A DNA stretch of 64,000 nucleotides from Streptomyces uncialis (GCF_001905345.1 NZ_LFBV01000001.1:879321-943320); one strand, 5' to 3'. Shown: positions 33,794 through 44,544, counted from the stretch's first letter. Notes: a model not told the origin generated them from the letters alone. Made by a program: numbers and translations.

Positions 33794-36112
33794 GTGACGC
33801 AGAGCGGACAGGGCGAGGACGCGCATCCCTCCCCGGCACGGCAGCCCCGTGAGGGCATCGTGCTCCCCGCCGACGGAAGCGCACCGCTCCTGCCGCCGGC
33901 CGTGGGCCACCACGCGCCGCAGCCCGACACCACCTCCTGGCAGGACCAGCACGGCCAGCACGGCCAGCAGGCGCCGCACGGTCACCAGGCGCCGCACGGT
34001 CACCAGGGCTCGCAGGGTCACCACAACCACCAGGCTCCGCAGGGGTACGGGGGGCATCTGCCGCACCAGTCGCACCAGGAACACCCGCCGTACCAGCAGA
34101 ATCAGCATCAGCAGGGTCAGCAGCATTACCAGCAGGGCCAGCAGCACCACCAAGGTCAGCAGCACCACGGCCAGCAATACCAACAGGGCCAGCACGGCCA
34201 GCAGTATCAGCAGGCCCCGCAGTATCAGCAGACCCCGCAGTACCAGCAGGCTCCGCACCAGTCGGGGCATCAGGCGCAGCAGCCGCATCAAGGGCACGGG
34301 AATGACGCGGGCCTGCCCGCTCAGGAGGGTCACCACGGCGCCCAGCAGGGGCACTGGGGCGATCCCGGGGCGCAGCAGCTCCCGCCCGCCGTTCCCGCGC
34401 CGCCCGCCGGGCAGGGCTGGGGAGGCCCGCCCGGTCCGCCCGCGCCGCCGCAGCAGCCCGCCACGGGCTCCTACGGGGCGCAGAACGGTTACGGGTACCC
34501 TCCGCCGCCCCCGCAGGGCCGTGGTGCCCATCGCGCGCCCTCGGCGGGCCCTCTACCGCCTGTCGGGGGCCCGGACCCGGACGCCGAGGCCACCCGGATG
34601 ATCCCGCCGGTGCCCGCCGGGCCCGCGCACGGCACACATGCCGCGTTCCCCCCGGCCGCGGGCGGCGACGCCCCGGCCACGCAGTACCTGCCGCCGATAC
34701 CGCCCGGGCCGTCCGGCGCGCACGCCGGGCCGCCGTCCGTGGCCGAGTCGCCGACCGAGCTGATCCCGCCGATCGGCGCCGCCCCGCTCGACGGGCCCGA
34801 CGCGCAGGCGACCCAGCTCATACCGCCGGTGCCGCCCGCGCCCGGCCGCGCGCCGGCCCCGCCCGCTCCGGGCCGTCCCGGGGCGCACGCCGCGCACGGC
34901 AGCGACGCCGAGGCCACGCGGATCATCCCGCCGGTACCCGCCACCCCGGGCCCGCTGCCCGACCACGACGGCGCGACCCAGGTGATCCCGCCCGTACTGC
35001 CGGGCGCCCTGCCCCCCGAGATACCCGGTCCCGCCCGGCCCGGCCCCGCCCCGCGCGGGCAGGCACCCGCCGCCCCCGGTCCGGCGTCCCCCGCCGTCGA
35101 TCAGACGCACTACCTGGGCACCGTCCCGCGCGCGGGAGGCGGCGCGGCGCCGGACGTGCACAGCGCGCCCACCCAGCATCTGCCGCAGGTGCCGCCGACG
35201 CCGACGAGCGCGCCCTACGGGATACGCCCGGGCGCCCCGGGTGAGCGCCCGCCGCCGTCCGAGTTCGACGCCCTCTTCCGCAGCGACGAGCAGAACGCCG
35301 CCCAGGCACCGCCTCCCGCCCCCGGGCCGCGTCCCGCCCCCGCGCACCACGCCCCGGGCATGGCGCACATGGCGGGCCCCCCGCGCGCGGCGGGCCCGCA
35401 CCAGGGCCGTGCCGCGAACCGCCGCGACGCGCGCTCCGGGCGCGGCGGTGACTCCGGCCGCAAGAACAAGAAGGTGCCGTTGTTCGCCGCCCTCGGTGTG
35501 GGGCTGGTCGTCGTCGGCGTCGGTGCGGGCACCCTGCTCGGCGGAGGGGACGAGAAGAAGGACAAGGGCAGCGCGCCCGTGTCCGCGACGGAACCCGTGC
35601 CGGAGGAGAGCGCGCCGGAGGAGACCGGGCCGTCGCCGTCCGACAGCCCGAAGGACACGGCGCGGCAGCAGGCCGAGGGACTCGACAAGCTGCTCGCGGA
35701 CAGCGGCGGCAGCCGCGCGACCGTGATCAGCGCCGTCGCGGACATCGGACGGTGCAAGAACCTGGACGACGCGGGCGACGATCTGCGGGACGCCGCCGAC
35801 CAGCGCCGCGGCCTCGTGACCCGGCTCGCCGAACTCCCGATCGGTGAACTGCCCCAGCACGCCCGGCTCGGCTCCGCGCTGAACACGGCCTGGGAGGCGT
35901 CGGCGAAGGCCGACGAGCACTACGCCGACTGGGCCGCGCGGGTCGACTCGGACCGGGGCTGCCGTAAGGGCAAGGCCCGTCAGACCAAGGAGGCCGGGGC
36001 GGGCAACCGGGCCAGCGGCGAGGCCACGAAGGCCAAGCGTGAGGCGTCCGCGCTCTGGAACACCATCGCGAAGAAGTACAGCCTGACACCCCGCCAGCCC
36101 ACCCAGCTCTGA
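33794..36112 (+). CDS. Low-complexity Gln/His-rich then Pro-rich membrane protein
   Basis: A protein of 772 residues from GTG 33794 with AGGAG 6 bases upstream. Residues 50-170 are built of short HGQH, QAPHGH and QYQQ repeats. Residues 250-480 contain about seven spaced copies of an (E/A)T-x-x-I-P-P-V-P motif (EATRMIPPVP, ATQYLPPIP, ATQLIPPVP, EATRIIPPVP, ATQVIPPV). A basic stretch, NRRDARSGRGG...KNKKVP, precedes one membrane helix near residue 560 (LFAALGVGLVVVGVGAGTLL). The C-terminal ~180 residues are soluble and probably extracytoplasmic, with two Cys. The function is unknown; the Thr-containing motifs resemble kinase/FHA target sites. Confidence 0.75.
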   Translation: MTQSGQGEDAHPSPARQPREGIVLPADGSAPLLPPAVGHHAPQPDTTSWQDQHGQHGQQAPHGHQAPHGHQGSQGHHNHQAPQGYGGHLPHQSHQEHPPYQQNQHQQGQQHYQQGQQHHQGQQHHGQQYQQGQHGQQYQQAPQYQQTPQYQQAPHQSGHQAQQPHQGHGNDAGLPAQEGHHGAQQGHWGDPGAQQLPPAVPAPPAGQGWGGPPGPPAPPQQPATGSYGAQNGYGYPPPPPQGRGAHRAPSAGPLPPVGGPDPDAEATRMIPPVPAGPAHGTHAAFPPAAGGDAPATQYLPPIPPGPSGAHAGPPSVAESPTELIPPIGAAPLDGPDAQATQLIPPVPPAPGRAPAPPAPGRPGAHAAHGSDAEATRIIPPVPATPGPLPDHDGATQVIPPVLPGALPPEIPGPARPGPAPRGQAPAAPGPASPAVDQTHYLGTVPRAGGGAAPDVHSAPTQHLPQVPPTPTSAPYGIRPGAPGERPPPSEFDALFRSDEQNAAQAPPPAPGPRPAPAHHAPGMAHMAGPPRAAGPHQGRAANRRDARSGRGGDSGRKNKKVPLFAALGVGLVVVGVGAGTLLGGGDEKKDKGSAPVSATEPVPEESAPEETGPSPSDSPKDTARQQAEGLDKLLADSGGSRATVISAVADIGRCKNLDDAGDDLRDAADQRRGLVTRLAELPIGELPQHARLGSALNTAWEASAKADEHYADWAARVDSDRGCRKGKARQTKEAGAGNRASGEATKAKREASALWNTIAKKYSLTPRQPTQL

Positions 36113-36328
36113 CCCCGGCGGCCGGTCTCCCGGGGCGGCGAGACCCTGTCCAGGCCCCCGGGAAGGCGCCTGGACGGCCCGTACGGGCCCCGCGGGCCGC
36201 CCAACACCCAACCTGTCAGCAGCCGGGCGCGGAAGGCCCGCAGCGGCCCGCACAGCGTCTCGTTCCGTCCGGGTGGCGATCCGGCGGGCGCGGCGGAGGC
36301 CCACCGAGGGGTGTTCGCCAAGGGCCGC

Positions 36329-37711
36329 TCACCCCGGTCGGCCGGAGTGCTCCAGCGTGTCGGAGACGTTCACGAACCCCCGTCGCGCCGCCACGAGCCG
36401 GCCGTCGCGGACGGTCTGGAAGGTGACGTCCGCGTTCACGATCCTCGGATGGTCGTTCATCGCGAGCAGGTCCTCGAACCGCCAGCGCAGGGGCGGGGTC
36501 AGACCGCCCGTCCCCACCGTGAGACCTCCGTCGAGGGCACGGCGCACGGTCCGGGCGGACACCTCGCCGCCGTCCAGGGACTCCACGACCTGCTTCAGCA
36601 CGGTGTAGGCGACCCAGGTGGTCTGCGCCCCCGCGTCCGTGGGGTCGACGCGGTTGTCCTCGAACGCGTGCTCCCTGATCACCTCGCGCATCGTCCCCCA
36701 GCGCCGGTCCGTGGCCACCGGGTACCACGCCGAGATCAGGGCCCCCTCGTACGGCCCCGAGGCGCCGCCCGCGCGGTCCACGACGGACTGGTCCACGCTG
36801 CCGATCACGGAACCGACGCGCACCGGCGTGTGCCCGGCGCGGATCCGGCGGAACGAGTCGAAGAACGTGTGGGTGCGTTCCCCGAGCGCGGCGGCCACAC
36901 AGTTCCCGGTCCCGGGTTCCGTACGGGCCCGGGTCAGTGATCTCCGGGCCTCGGCGGTGTACTCGGACGCGTCCTCCGGGGCGCGCACATCGTCCACCGG
37001 GCCCCGTCGTCCGGCGGCGAGCCCGGCATCGATCTGCGGCGGGAGCGCGTCACCCGCGGTGGTGTCGGGCCGGACCAGCGTCACCTGGGCGCACCGGTCC
37101 GCGAGCTGGCGTCCCAGTCCGGCCATCAGCGCGGGCTGCCCGCCGTGCACCGGGTACGACGCCGGGCTGGTGAACTCGATCGGGGTGACGCCGTAGCCGC
37201 CGATGAACGGGATGCCCGCCGCTTCCAGCGTCGGGAGGGTGGCGCGGCCGAACTGGCTGTACGAGCCGACGACGGCGACGACGCCCTCGTCCACCGCCCG
37301 CTGCGCGCAGTCCCTCGCGCCGCTGGAGTCGTTGGTGTCGTTGCAGGTGACGACCTGGAGATCGCGGCCGTCGATACCGCCGCCCGCGTTCACCCAGCGC
37401 GCGTACGCGCGTGCCGTCGCCGGCATCCCCGGCATGTTGGTGGCCCTGGTGTTCTCCGGCGCCCAGGTCATGACCTTGATGGTGGAAGCGGACGGCGCCG
37501 ATGTGCCGGGCATCACACCGCAGGCGGCGGCGAGCGCGCCGCAGACCGTGAGGGCGGCCGCGGACAGCGCGACCGGCCGGGTCCGGACGCCGCGCGCGCC
37601 CCGGGGCCCTGGGGACGCGGTGGCCGCCCCCGCGCGTTCGGGGGGCCGTTCCGCCCAGGTACGGCGGGTCGGAGCGGGGGAATCGATGCGCTTGCGTCGC
37701 CGACCGGTCAT
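36329..37711 (-). CDS. Solute-binding lipoprotein of a branched-chain amino acid-type ABC system
   Basis: A protein of 460 residues. After a basic N-terminus of about 55 residues there is a signal segment VALSAAALTVCGALAAAC, so it is probably a lipoprotein with a slightly atypical lipobox (LAAAC). The mature part is a type I periplasmic-binding fold: ARAYARWVNAGGGIDGRDLQ, VVTCNDTNDSSGARDCAQRA, VVAVVGSYSQFG, IPFIGGYG, VIGSVDQSVVDRAGG. These are the Leu/Ile/Val-binding landmarks. No permease or ATPase genes adjoin, so it is an orphan receptor or works with distant partners. ATG 37711 is the last start before the signal peptide. Confidence 0.88.
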   Translation of the reverse strand: MTGRRRKRIDSPAPTRRTWAERPPERAGAATASPGPRGARGVRTRPVALSAAALTVCGALAAACGVMPGTSAPSASTIKVMTWAPENTRATNMPGMPATARAYARWVNAGGGIDGRDLQVVTCNDTNDSSGARDCAQRAVDEGVVAVVGSYSQFGRATLPTLEAAGIPFIGGYGVTPIEFTSPASYPVHGGQPALMAGLGRQLADRCAQVTLVRPDTTAGDALPPQIDAGLAAGRRGPVDDVRAPEDASEYTAEARRSLTRARTEPGTGNCVAAALGERTHTFFDSFRRIRAGHTPVRVGSVIGSVDQSVVDRAGGASGPYEGALISAWYPVATDRRWGTMREVIREHAFEDNRVDPTDAGAQTTWVAYTVLKQVVESLDGGEVSARTVRRALDGGLTVGTGGLTPPLRWRFEDLLAMNDHPRIVNADVTFQTVRDGRLVAARRGFVNVSDTLEHSGRPG

Positions 37712-37883
37712 GGTTCCGCACCCTCGCGCCGCATTCCCAACCCCCGAGTGGCGAGGGGACAACGGCGGACGGCGGGGAGGTGAATTGAGGGGGAGCGTGC
37801 GGAGCGTCCGGCCGGTGAACGTACGATCGGTGACCGTGCAAGGTCCGGAGAACCCTTCCCGTCGTGGCCGCCGCTCCTCCACC

Positions 37884-38330
37884 ATGGGCGGCATGCCACT
37901 CAACGACATGCCGTGGTGGCGCTGGCGCAGCAACGTGCGTTCCGCGCTGCACATGCTCTCCGACCCGGGTTTCCAGCACGACTGCTGGCTCGCCGGTCAC
38001 ACCGGCTACGGGGATGTGACCGACGCCGTGTACCGGCTCGTCGAGGACACCTGGCTCGACAACTGGTCCGCGGAGAAGTACGTGGGGACGATCTTCCGGG
38101 ACTCCGACGAGGCCGCCCTTGTCGACGCCGCCGTCCTGCGGGTGCTGAAGATCATGCACCAGGTGGGGCCCGACGCGGCCGTCTCCGCGTATCTGGAGCA
38201 CCCGGGGTGGCCGGAGGCCGTGCACGCCGCGCGCGAGGCCCATGTACGGCTCGCGACGAGTGACGGCGAGGACCCGGACCAGCCGCCGCGGACCCTTGAG
38301 GTGCTGCGGATCATGACCCGCACCGCCTGA
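37884..38330 (+). CDS. Conserved hypothetical protein
   Basis: A protein of 148 residues. It begins MGGMPLNDMPWWRWRSNVRS and is alpha-helical, with several conserved Trp (CWLAGHTGYGDVTDAVYRLV; DTWLDNWSAEKYVGTIFRDS). It resembles a widespread small actinobacterial family of unknown function usually found near purU. The start is uncertain: ATGs at 37884, 37893 and 37908 are in frame and none has a good ribosome site. It lies 112 bp before purU on the same strand and may be co-transcribed. Confidence 0.7.
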   Translation: MGGMPLNDMPWWRWRSNVRSALHMLSDPGFQHDCWLAGHTGYGDVTDAVYRLVEDTWLDNWSAEKYVGTIFRDSDEAALVDAAVLRVLKIMHQVGPDAAVSAYLEHPGWPEAVHAAREAHVRLATSDGEDPDQPPRTLEVLRIMTRTA

Positions 38331-38442
38331 GACCGCCCCGCACCCGCTTGAGACCGCCCGGCGCCCGCGTGAGCGCGCGCCCCCCGGAAGCCGGCGGTCC
38401 GGCGCCCGCGCGCGGGGGATGCGGTATGGGACCCTGTTCGGC

Positions 38443-39315
38443 ATGAGTGAGCAGGCCACAGCCCCCGCCGATCAGTACGTCCTCACGTTGTCGTGCCCTG
38501 ACAAGCAGGGCATCGTGCACGCCGTCTCCAGCTTTCTGTTCATGACCGGATGCAACATCGAGGACAGCCAGCAGTTCGGGGACCACGACACCGGCCTGTT
38601 CTTCATGCGGGTGCACTTCTCGGCGGAGGCCCCGGTGACCGTCGACAAGCTGCGGGCGAGCTTCGCGGCCGTCGGCGACTCCTTCCAGATGGACTGGCAG
38701 CTCGACCGCGCCGACGACCGGATGCGGGTCGTCCTCATGGTCAGCAGGTTCGGGCACTGCCTGAACGACCTGCTGTTCCGCGCGCGTACCGGCGCGCTGC
38801 CGGTGGAGATCGTCGCGGTGGTGTCCAACCACACCGACTTCGCGGAACTCGTCGCCTCCTACGACGTCCCGTTCCGCCACATCCCCGTCACCCGGGACAA
38901 CAAGCCGCAGGCCGAGGCGGAACTGCTGGAGCTGGTCCGTGCGGAGGGGGTCGAGCTGGTCGTCCTCGCCCGTTACATGCAGGTGCTCTCCGACGATCTG
39001 TGCAAGCAGCTCAACGGCCGGATCATCAACATCCACCACTCGTTCCTGCCGAGCTTCAAGGGCGCCAAGCCGTACCACCAGGCCCACGCGCGCGGGGTGA
39101 AGCTGATCGGGGCGACCGCGCACTACGTGACCGCCGATCTCGACGAGGGTCCGATCATCGAGCAGGAGGTCGAGCGGGTGGGCCACGGGGTCACCCCGGA
39201 CCAGCTCGTGGCGACCGGCCGCGACGTGGAGTGCCAGGCGCTCGCCCGCGCGGTGAAGTGGCACGCCGAGCGGCGCATCCTCCTGAACGGACGCCGCACG
39301 GTCGTCTTCCCCTGA
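38443..39315 (+). CDS. purU: Formyltetrahydrofolate deformylase
   Basis: A protein of 290 residues. The N-terminal ACT domain (YVLTLSCPDKQGIVHAVSSF) is followed by the formyltransferase-like catalytic domain: VLMVSRFGHCLNDLLFR, VVSNHTDFAELV, ARYMQVLSDDL, INIHHSFLPSFKGAKPYHQA with the catalytic Asn/His, and HYVTADLDEGPIIEQ with the Asp. It hydrolyses 10-formyl-THF to formate and THF, balancing one-carbon pools. The start MSEQATAP is preferred over an ATG eight codons upstream on family grounds. The stop TGA is part of a 7-bp tandem repeat. Confidence 0.95.
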   Translation: MSEQATAPADQYVLTLSCPDKQGIVHAVSSFLFMTGCNIEDSQQFGDHDTGLFFMRVHFSAEAPVTVDKLRASFAAVGDSFQMDWQLDRADDRMRVVLMVSRFGHCLNDLLFRARTGALPVEIVAVVSNHTDFAELVASYDVPFRHIPVTRDNKPQAEAELLELVRAEGVELVVLARYMQVLSDDLCKQLNGRIINIHHSFLPSFKGAKPYHQAHARGVKLIGATAHYVTADLDEGPIIEQEVERVGHGVTPDQLVATGRDVECQALARAVKWHAERRILLNGRRTVVFP

Positions 39316-39336
39316 CCCCTGACCCCTGACCCCTGA
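39309..39336. repeat. 7-bp tandem repeat containing the purU stop codon
   Basis: CCCCTGA is repeated four times without error, and a fifth, CCCCCTGA, follows. The TGA of the first copy is the purU stop. A period of 7 places TGA in all three frames downstream, so read-through or frameshift would be terminated at once. Confidence 0.92.
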
Positions 39337-39464
39337 CCCCCTGAGCCCGGTGTTCCCCGGTCCCTCCCGGTGCTCCCGGCGAGCTCCGGGGCGCCCACGG
39401 CCTGTCCCCCGGCCCCCGGGGGCGCCCACGGCCTTCCTGGCGCCCTGGACGGGACGGGGCGGGC

Positions 39465-40945
<1,481 letters not shown>

Positions 40946-40949
<4 letters not shown>

Positions 40950-41518
40950 AAGGTGCTCCCCGGTTCGGGTGGGGTGCCCGAGGTGTCATGGGCGGTGGCC
41001 AGGAGTTGCAGGCCGAGCCGGAGTCTTCGGCGGGCCTCGTCGGCCGTGACCCCGAGCTCGGCGGCCGTCTGGTGGTAGTCCCGGCGCTGGAAATACGCCT
41101 GCTCAAGGGCGGTGCGCAGAGGCTGGGGCATGGACGCGACGATGTAGTCCGCGCGGGCCGTCGCCGACGCGTGGCGCACCTTGCGCTCCAGATCGTCGGT
41201 GCCGCCGCTGCTGCCGTCGGCGAGGGCGGCGGTCCCGGCCCGCCGCAGCCGCTCGACGGCGAACCGGTGGGTCAGGGCGGCGATCCAGGTGCGCAGCGGG
41301 CCCTGCTTGGGGTCGTAGGAGTCGGGGTGCTCCCACACGTGCGTGAAGACCTCACGGGTGATCCGGTCGGCGCCCTGCTGGTCCCCGAGGACGCGATGGG
41401 CGAGACCGTGCACCAGGGACGCGAACCGGTCGTACAGCTCGCCGAGCGCGGCCGCTTCGCCGCGCCCCAGCCGCTGCTGCATCTTCCGGTCCCAGCGCGG
41501 CGGAGTGTCCTTCGCCAT
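40946..41518 (-). CDS. ECF RNA polymerase sigma factor
   Basis: A protein of 190 residues. Region 2 is LGELYDRFASLVHGLAHRVL, with TREVFTHVWEHPDSYDPKQG and LRTWIAALTHRFAVERLRR, and region 4 is LEQAYFQRRDYHQTAAELGV followed by DEARRRLRLGLQLL. The order sigma, zinc-finger anti-sigma, with translational coupling, and a divergent STAS-domain gene forms a partner-switching locus. ATG 41518 gives MAKDTPPRWD. The target promoter sequence is not deducible from one gene; the divergent 427-bp spacer with two large inverted repeats is the first place to look for an autoregulated promoter. Confidence 0.93.
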
Positions 41519-41736
41519 ACCGTCCCCTCACCACGGTCGTGCCCGGCGCCCTGCGTTGTCGTCGCGGGCGGGATATCTCCGCACCGCACCCCCGAATGTA
41601 GTCGGCCGGAGGGGTCGCGCATGCCCCTTTGCTCTATGAGATTTCCTGTAAATCCGCAGATGGTGGCCCGGTCCAGGGGGTTTTTCGGCCCTTGTCGCGG
41701 GGTCTTGCCGGACGTTGATTGCAAGTGTCCGAATGT

Positions 41737-41819
41737 GATCGTGACAGGTCGAATACTTCTCTTCACGATCTGAATACATGTGTTTCATGGAGGCGCTATC
41801 GGGCAGTCGCGCCATGAAA
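41737..41819. promoter_or_regulatory. Two inverted repeats in the sigma/STAS divergent region
   Basis: GATCGTGA (41737-41744) pairs with TCACGATC (41763-41770) across 18 bp. Just beyond it, TTTCATG (41783-41789) with GCGC (41793-41796) pairs with GCGC-CATGAAA (41809-41819), a bulged 11-bp hairpin. A third small inverted repeat, AACCG-CTTC-CGGTT, is at 41827-41840. They lie in the AT-richer part of the spacer, 125-210 bp before the STAS gene. They could be operators or 5'-UTR structure. Confidence 0.5.
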
Positions 41820-41944
41820 TCGTAGGAACCGCTTCCGGTTAGGTGCGTGAAGGTGGACGCGGTCCGGGGCATGTGCCGGTGGTCTGTTCGGTCCGTCGGT
41901 CGTGTCACAGAGGGAACGAGGCCGCACGTCGGGGAGTTCCGGAC

Positions 41945-42352
41945 ATGGGGCGGGTTTCGGCGGACGAAGGGCTGGGCGTGGCGTTCAGGGTGACCGAGGA
42001 GGAGCAGGGCGACTGGGCCGTGCTGCGGGTGTCGGGCGAGTTGGACTTGTTGACGTCGCCGGTGCTGCGGCAGCGGGTGCGCGACGTGGTGGCGGAGGGG
42101 CGGCACGCTCTCGTGCTCGATCTCTCCGACGTGTTCTTCTGCGATTCCAGCGGAGTGGGTGTGCTGATCGCGACACGGCGCCTCATCCGGTCCTGTCAAG
42201 GACGGCTGCGGCTGACGCTCCCCGCGCGCGGGGCCGTCGACGGCTCGCACGTCAACCGTGTGCTCGCGGCGCTCGGCGTCCGTCGCCTCTTCGACGTGTA
42301 CCCGGACGTCGAGTCGGCCGTCAGCGAGCGGACGCAGCCGCTGTCCGCGTAG
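41945..42352 (+). CDS. STAS-domain anti-sigma factor antagonist
   Basis: A protein of 135 residues. ATG 41945 has GGGGAG 9 bases upstream. The STAS fold is intact: DWAVLRVSGELDLLTSPVLR, ALVLDLSDVFFCDSSGVGVL with the phosphorylatable Ser in the DSSG loop, then LAALGVRRLFDVYPDVESAV. Such proteins bind the RsbW-like kinase/anti-sigma and are regulated by phosphorylation of that Ser. A matching RsbW-like ATPase is encoded at 43849, and an ECF sigma/anti-sigma pair is divergent, so the block looks like a partner-switching module. Confidence 0.92.
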   Translation: MGRVSADEGLGVAFRVTEEEQGDWAVLRVSGELDLLTSPVLRQRVRDVVAEGRHALVLDLSDVFFCDSSGVGVLIATRRLIRSCQGRLRLTLPARGAVDGSHVNRVLAALGVRRLFDVYPDVESAVSERTQPLSA

Positions 42353-42367
42353 CGCCCGCCCCGGTAC

Positions 42368-42422
42368 GGGACGACGTGGTGTGCGCGTCGGTGCGTACCG
42401 GGACGACGTGGTGTGCGCGTCG
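42368..42422. repeat. 23-bp direct repeat with 32-bp period
   Basis: A 23-bp sequence beginning GGGACGACGTGGTGTGCGCG occurs at 42368-42390 and again at 42400-42422, separated by 9 bp that start GTGCGTAC. It lies between the STAS gene and the EF-hand gene. Confidence 0.88.
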
Positions 42423-42611
42423 CCTAAGAGGTGTGCCCGCGCGCGCGGTAGCCGTCTCCATGACCGTCCGCGGTGGCCGCCGTACGTGCCGTACCGCAAA
42501 CCCCACGGTCTTGCCACAAGCGACGGGTTCCCGGCCCGGCGGCACCGCCGAGGACGTACGCTCCCGATCGGAAGCAACCGCAACCCGTAACGTGAGGCGG
42601 CCCGATAACCC

Positions 42612-43124
42612 ATGGTCAGCACCGAGAACGAGCGCAGGATCGCCGCCCGGTTCGCCACTTTCGACCAGGACGGCAACGGCTACATCGACCGCGAGGACTT
42701 CAGCTCCGCGGCCAAGACCCTGCTCACCGAGTTCGGCACGCCCGCGCGGTGCGACAAGGGGCAGGCCCTGTACATCGGTGCCGAGGCGTTCTGGCAGGGC
42801 ATGGCGGGGATCGCCGACCGGGACGGTGACCAGCGCATCACGCGCGGGGAGTTCGTGAACAGCGCGGTCAAGCGGCTGCGGGACAACCCGGAGGGCTTCG
42901 CGGAGATCGCCCGGCCCTTCCTGCACGCGGCCCTCGCCGTCGCGGACACCGACGCGGACGGCGCCACCACCGTGCACGAGGTCGTGCGGGCGCTGCGTTG
43001 CCTGGGCGTGGCAGAGGCGTCCGCCAAGGCCGTCGCGGAGGCGCTCGACCAGGACGCGGACGGCCGGATCACCGAGCGGGAGGTCGTCACGGCCTTCGCC
43101 CGCTACTTCACGGTCCCGGAGTAG
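42612..43124 (+). CDS. EF-hand calcium-binding protein (calerythrin-like)
   Basis: A protein of 170 residues with four EF-hand loops at about residues 18, 69, 115 and 149: DQDGNGYIDREDF, DRDGDQRITRGEF, DTDADGATTVHEV and DQDADGRITEREV. The first, second and fourth have all canonical Ca-binding positions or close substitutes; the third ends in Val-His-Glu-Val with Ala/Thr in the loop and is weaker. The architecture is that of calerythrin, a cytosolic calcium buffer/sensor of actinomycetes. Start ATG 42612 (MVSTENERR). It lies downstream of the STAS gene on the same strand. Confidence 0.93.
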   Translation: MVSTENERRIAARFATFDQDGNGYIDREDFSSAAKTLLTEFGTPARCDKGQALYIGAEAFWQGMAGIADRDGDQRITRGEFVNSAVKRLRDNPEGFAEIARPFLHAALAVADTDADGATTVHEVVRALRCLGVAEASAKAVAEALDQDADGRITEREVVTAFARYFTVPE

Positions 43125-43848
43125 CCGGGCCGCACCTGCCTTCCGAGCTTCCCGGGGGCAAACACGCCCTTCCGGCCCGGCTGAACGCGTCAGGAGGCGT
43201 CCGAGAGACGCCTCCGGGCAAACCGGCCCCGGGATCGATCACCCCACCGCAGCGCGGGCGTTGAGCCGACCTGGACAGTGACATCCCGGCGCGAGTGCCG
43301 AGTTGGACATGTGCCGGGCCAAGAGCCATGCCCTCGACCGGTGTCGTTCCGAACCCCGCGTCGCCGCGCCCCCGTAGGCGCATGGCCTGTCGCGGGGGCC
43401 ATGGAGGCGAAGGGGAAGGGTTCACTCTGCGTGTTGGCGGGAGCGGAAGCGTGCTGCGTGGCGTACGCACAGGGGTCACGCAGTGTCGATACCGGGTTGT
43501 GTCCTGCGTATGACTCGTCGCGATGCCGGGACAGGTGTCGGCTCCGGTACCTTGTGTGAGATGCGAGCGGACCTGTGGCCGAGTCGTTCCGGTGTTGCCT
43601 CTGAGGCGGCGCCGGACCTGGTGTTGTGTCCCGTTCCTCGCACAAGGGGCGGTCTCACGCCCTCTTGTTCGACCCCCTCCGGCGAGCGTCGCACAGTATG
43701 CCGCACGCGTACTCCTTCGCGCTGGAATATGCCCGAAGCGCTTGTTGGGGTGACTGTACGTCAACCATGCTGTTTCGTAAGGGGATCACGTTCCGTGACC
43801 CTTGGGAGGCGCGAGGCGATGTGTCCGCCGGTTCGGATGGTGTGAGCG
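43125..43848. other. 724-bp intergenic region, no supported gene
   Basis: Short frames on both strands are Arg/Pro-rich and match nothing. Close to the next gene a bulged hairpin, GGGATCACG-TTC-CGTGACCC (43782-43801), sits about 48 bases before the GTG at 43849 and would lie in its 5' leader. The stretch 43690-43780 is AT-richer and probably contains the promoter. Confidence 0.5.
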
Positions 43849-44322
43849 GTGCAGGTGCTTCAGGTGCAGTTGGAAGTCCGGCCTGACCCCTCGGAGGTGG
43901 GGCGGGCCCGGAGGTGGGCGCGGTCACGGCTCGCCGGTTCGGGCATAGCGGCGGACGAGCCGTTGGCCGAGACCCTCATCCTGCTGGTGTCGGAGCTGGT
44001 CACCAACGCCGTCGTGCACACCGGATGCCCCGCTGTGCTGCGCATCCTGCTGTCCGGACGCGGTCCGGACGCGGAGACCGAGCCCGAGACCGTCCGGGTG
44101 GAGGTGGCCGACTCCTGTGCGCGGCCACCGCGTCCCCGGCACGCCGAGGGCGACGAGACGGGCGGACGTGGCCTCGAACTCGTCGACGGGCTCGCCGACC
44201 GGTGGGGCTGGCAGCGCGAGGGGTCGGGCAAGCGGATCTGGTGCGAGGTGGACCGCTCCGGGGCGGGCAACTCGCTCCGGAACGGTTTCGGTTTCACCTA
44301 CGAAGCGGTCCGGCCTGTCTGA
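43849..44322 (+). CDS. RsbW-like ATP-binding anti-sigma regulator
   Basis: A protein of 157 residues from a GTG at 43849. It is a GHKL ATPase of the HATPase_c_2 type: the N-box is LILLVSELVTNAVVHTGCPA and the G-box is GGRGLELVDGLADRWGW, followed by GKRIWCEVDR. Streptomyces have many such short RsbW homologues; they phosphorylate STAS antagonists or bind sigma factors. The STAS gene at 41945 is a likely partner by proximity. The stop TGA is part of a CCTGTCTGA repeat unit. Confidence 0.9.
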   Translation: MQVLQVQLEVRPDPSEVGRARRWARSRLAGSGIAADEPLAETLILLVSELVTNAVVHTGCPAVLRILLSGRGPDAETEPETVRVEVADSCARPPRPRHAEGDETGGRGLELVDGLADRWGWQREGSGKRIWCEVDRSGAGNSLRNGFGFTYEAVRPV

Positions 44323-44438
44323 CCTGTTGAGCTGTCTGACCTGTTGACCTGTCTGTCGGGCCCGATCTGTCGGGCCCGTCCGGCTCGCTGATCCACCTGA
44401 TCGCCGTCTGCCGTCTGCCGTCTGCCGTCTGCCGTCTG
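44314..44438. repeat. Tandem repeats after the RsbW-like gene (9/8-bp and 7-bp)
   Basis: CCTGTCTGA, CCTGTTGAG, CTGTCTGA, CCTGTTGA, CCTGTCTG start inside the coding region; the first unit holds the stop codon. On the minus strand these read as AGGTCA words, so they belong to the 9-bp family with slips. After 50 bp a second array has five perfect copies of CCGTCTG (44404-44438). Confidence 0.85.
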
Positions 44439-44544
44439 TCGGCGGTGGGCGGCGCCAGGTGTCAGAGGGCAGGCGGCAGTGGGTCGTTGGGAGTTATCCA
44501 CAGGGTCGGGGACCGATGTCGGCGGGGCCCGTTAGCTTCGAGGC

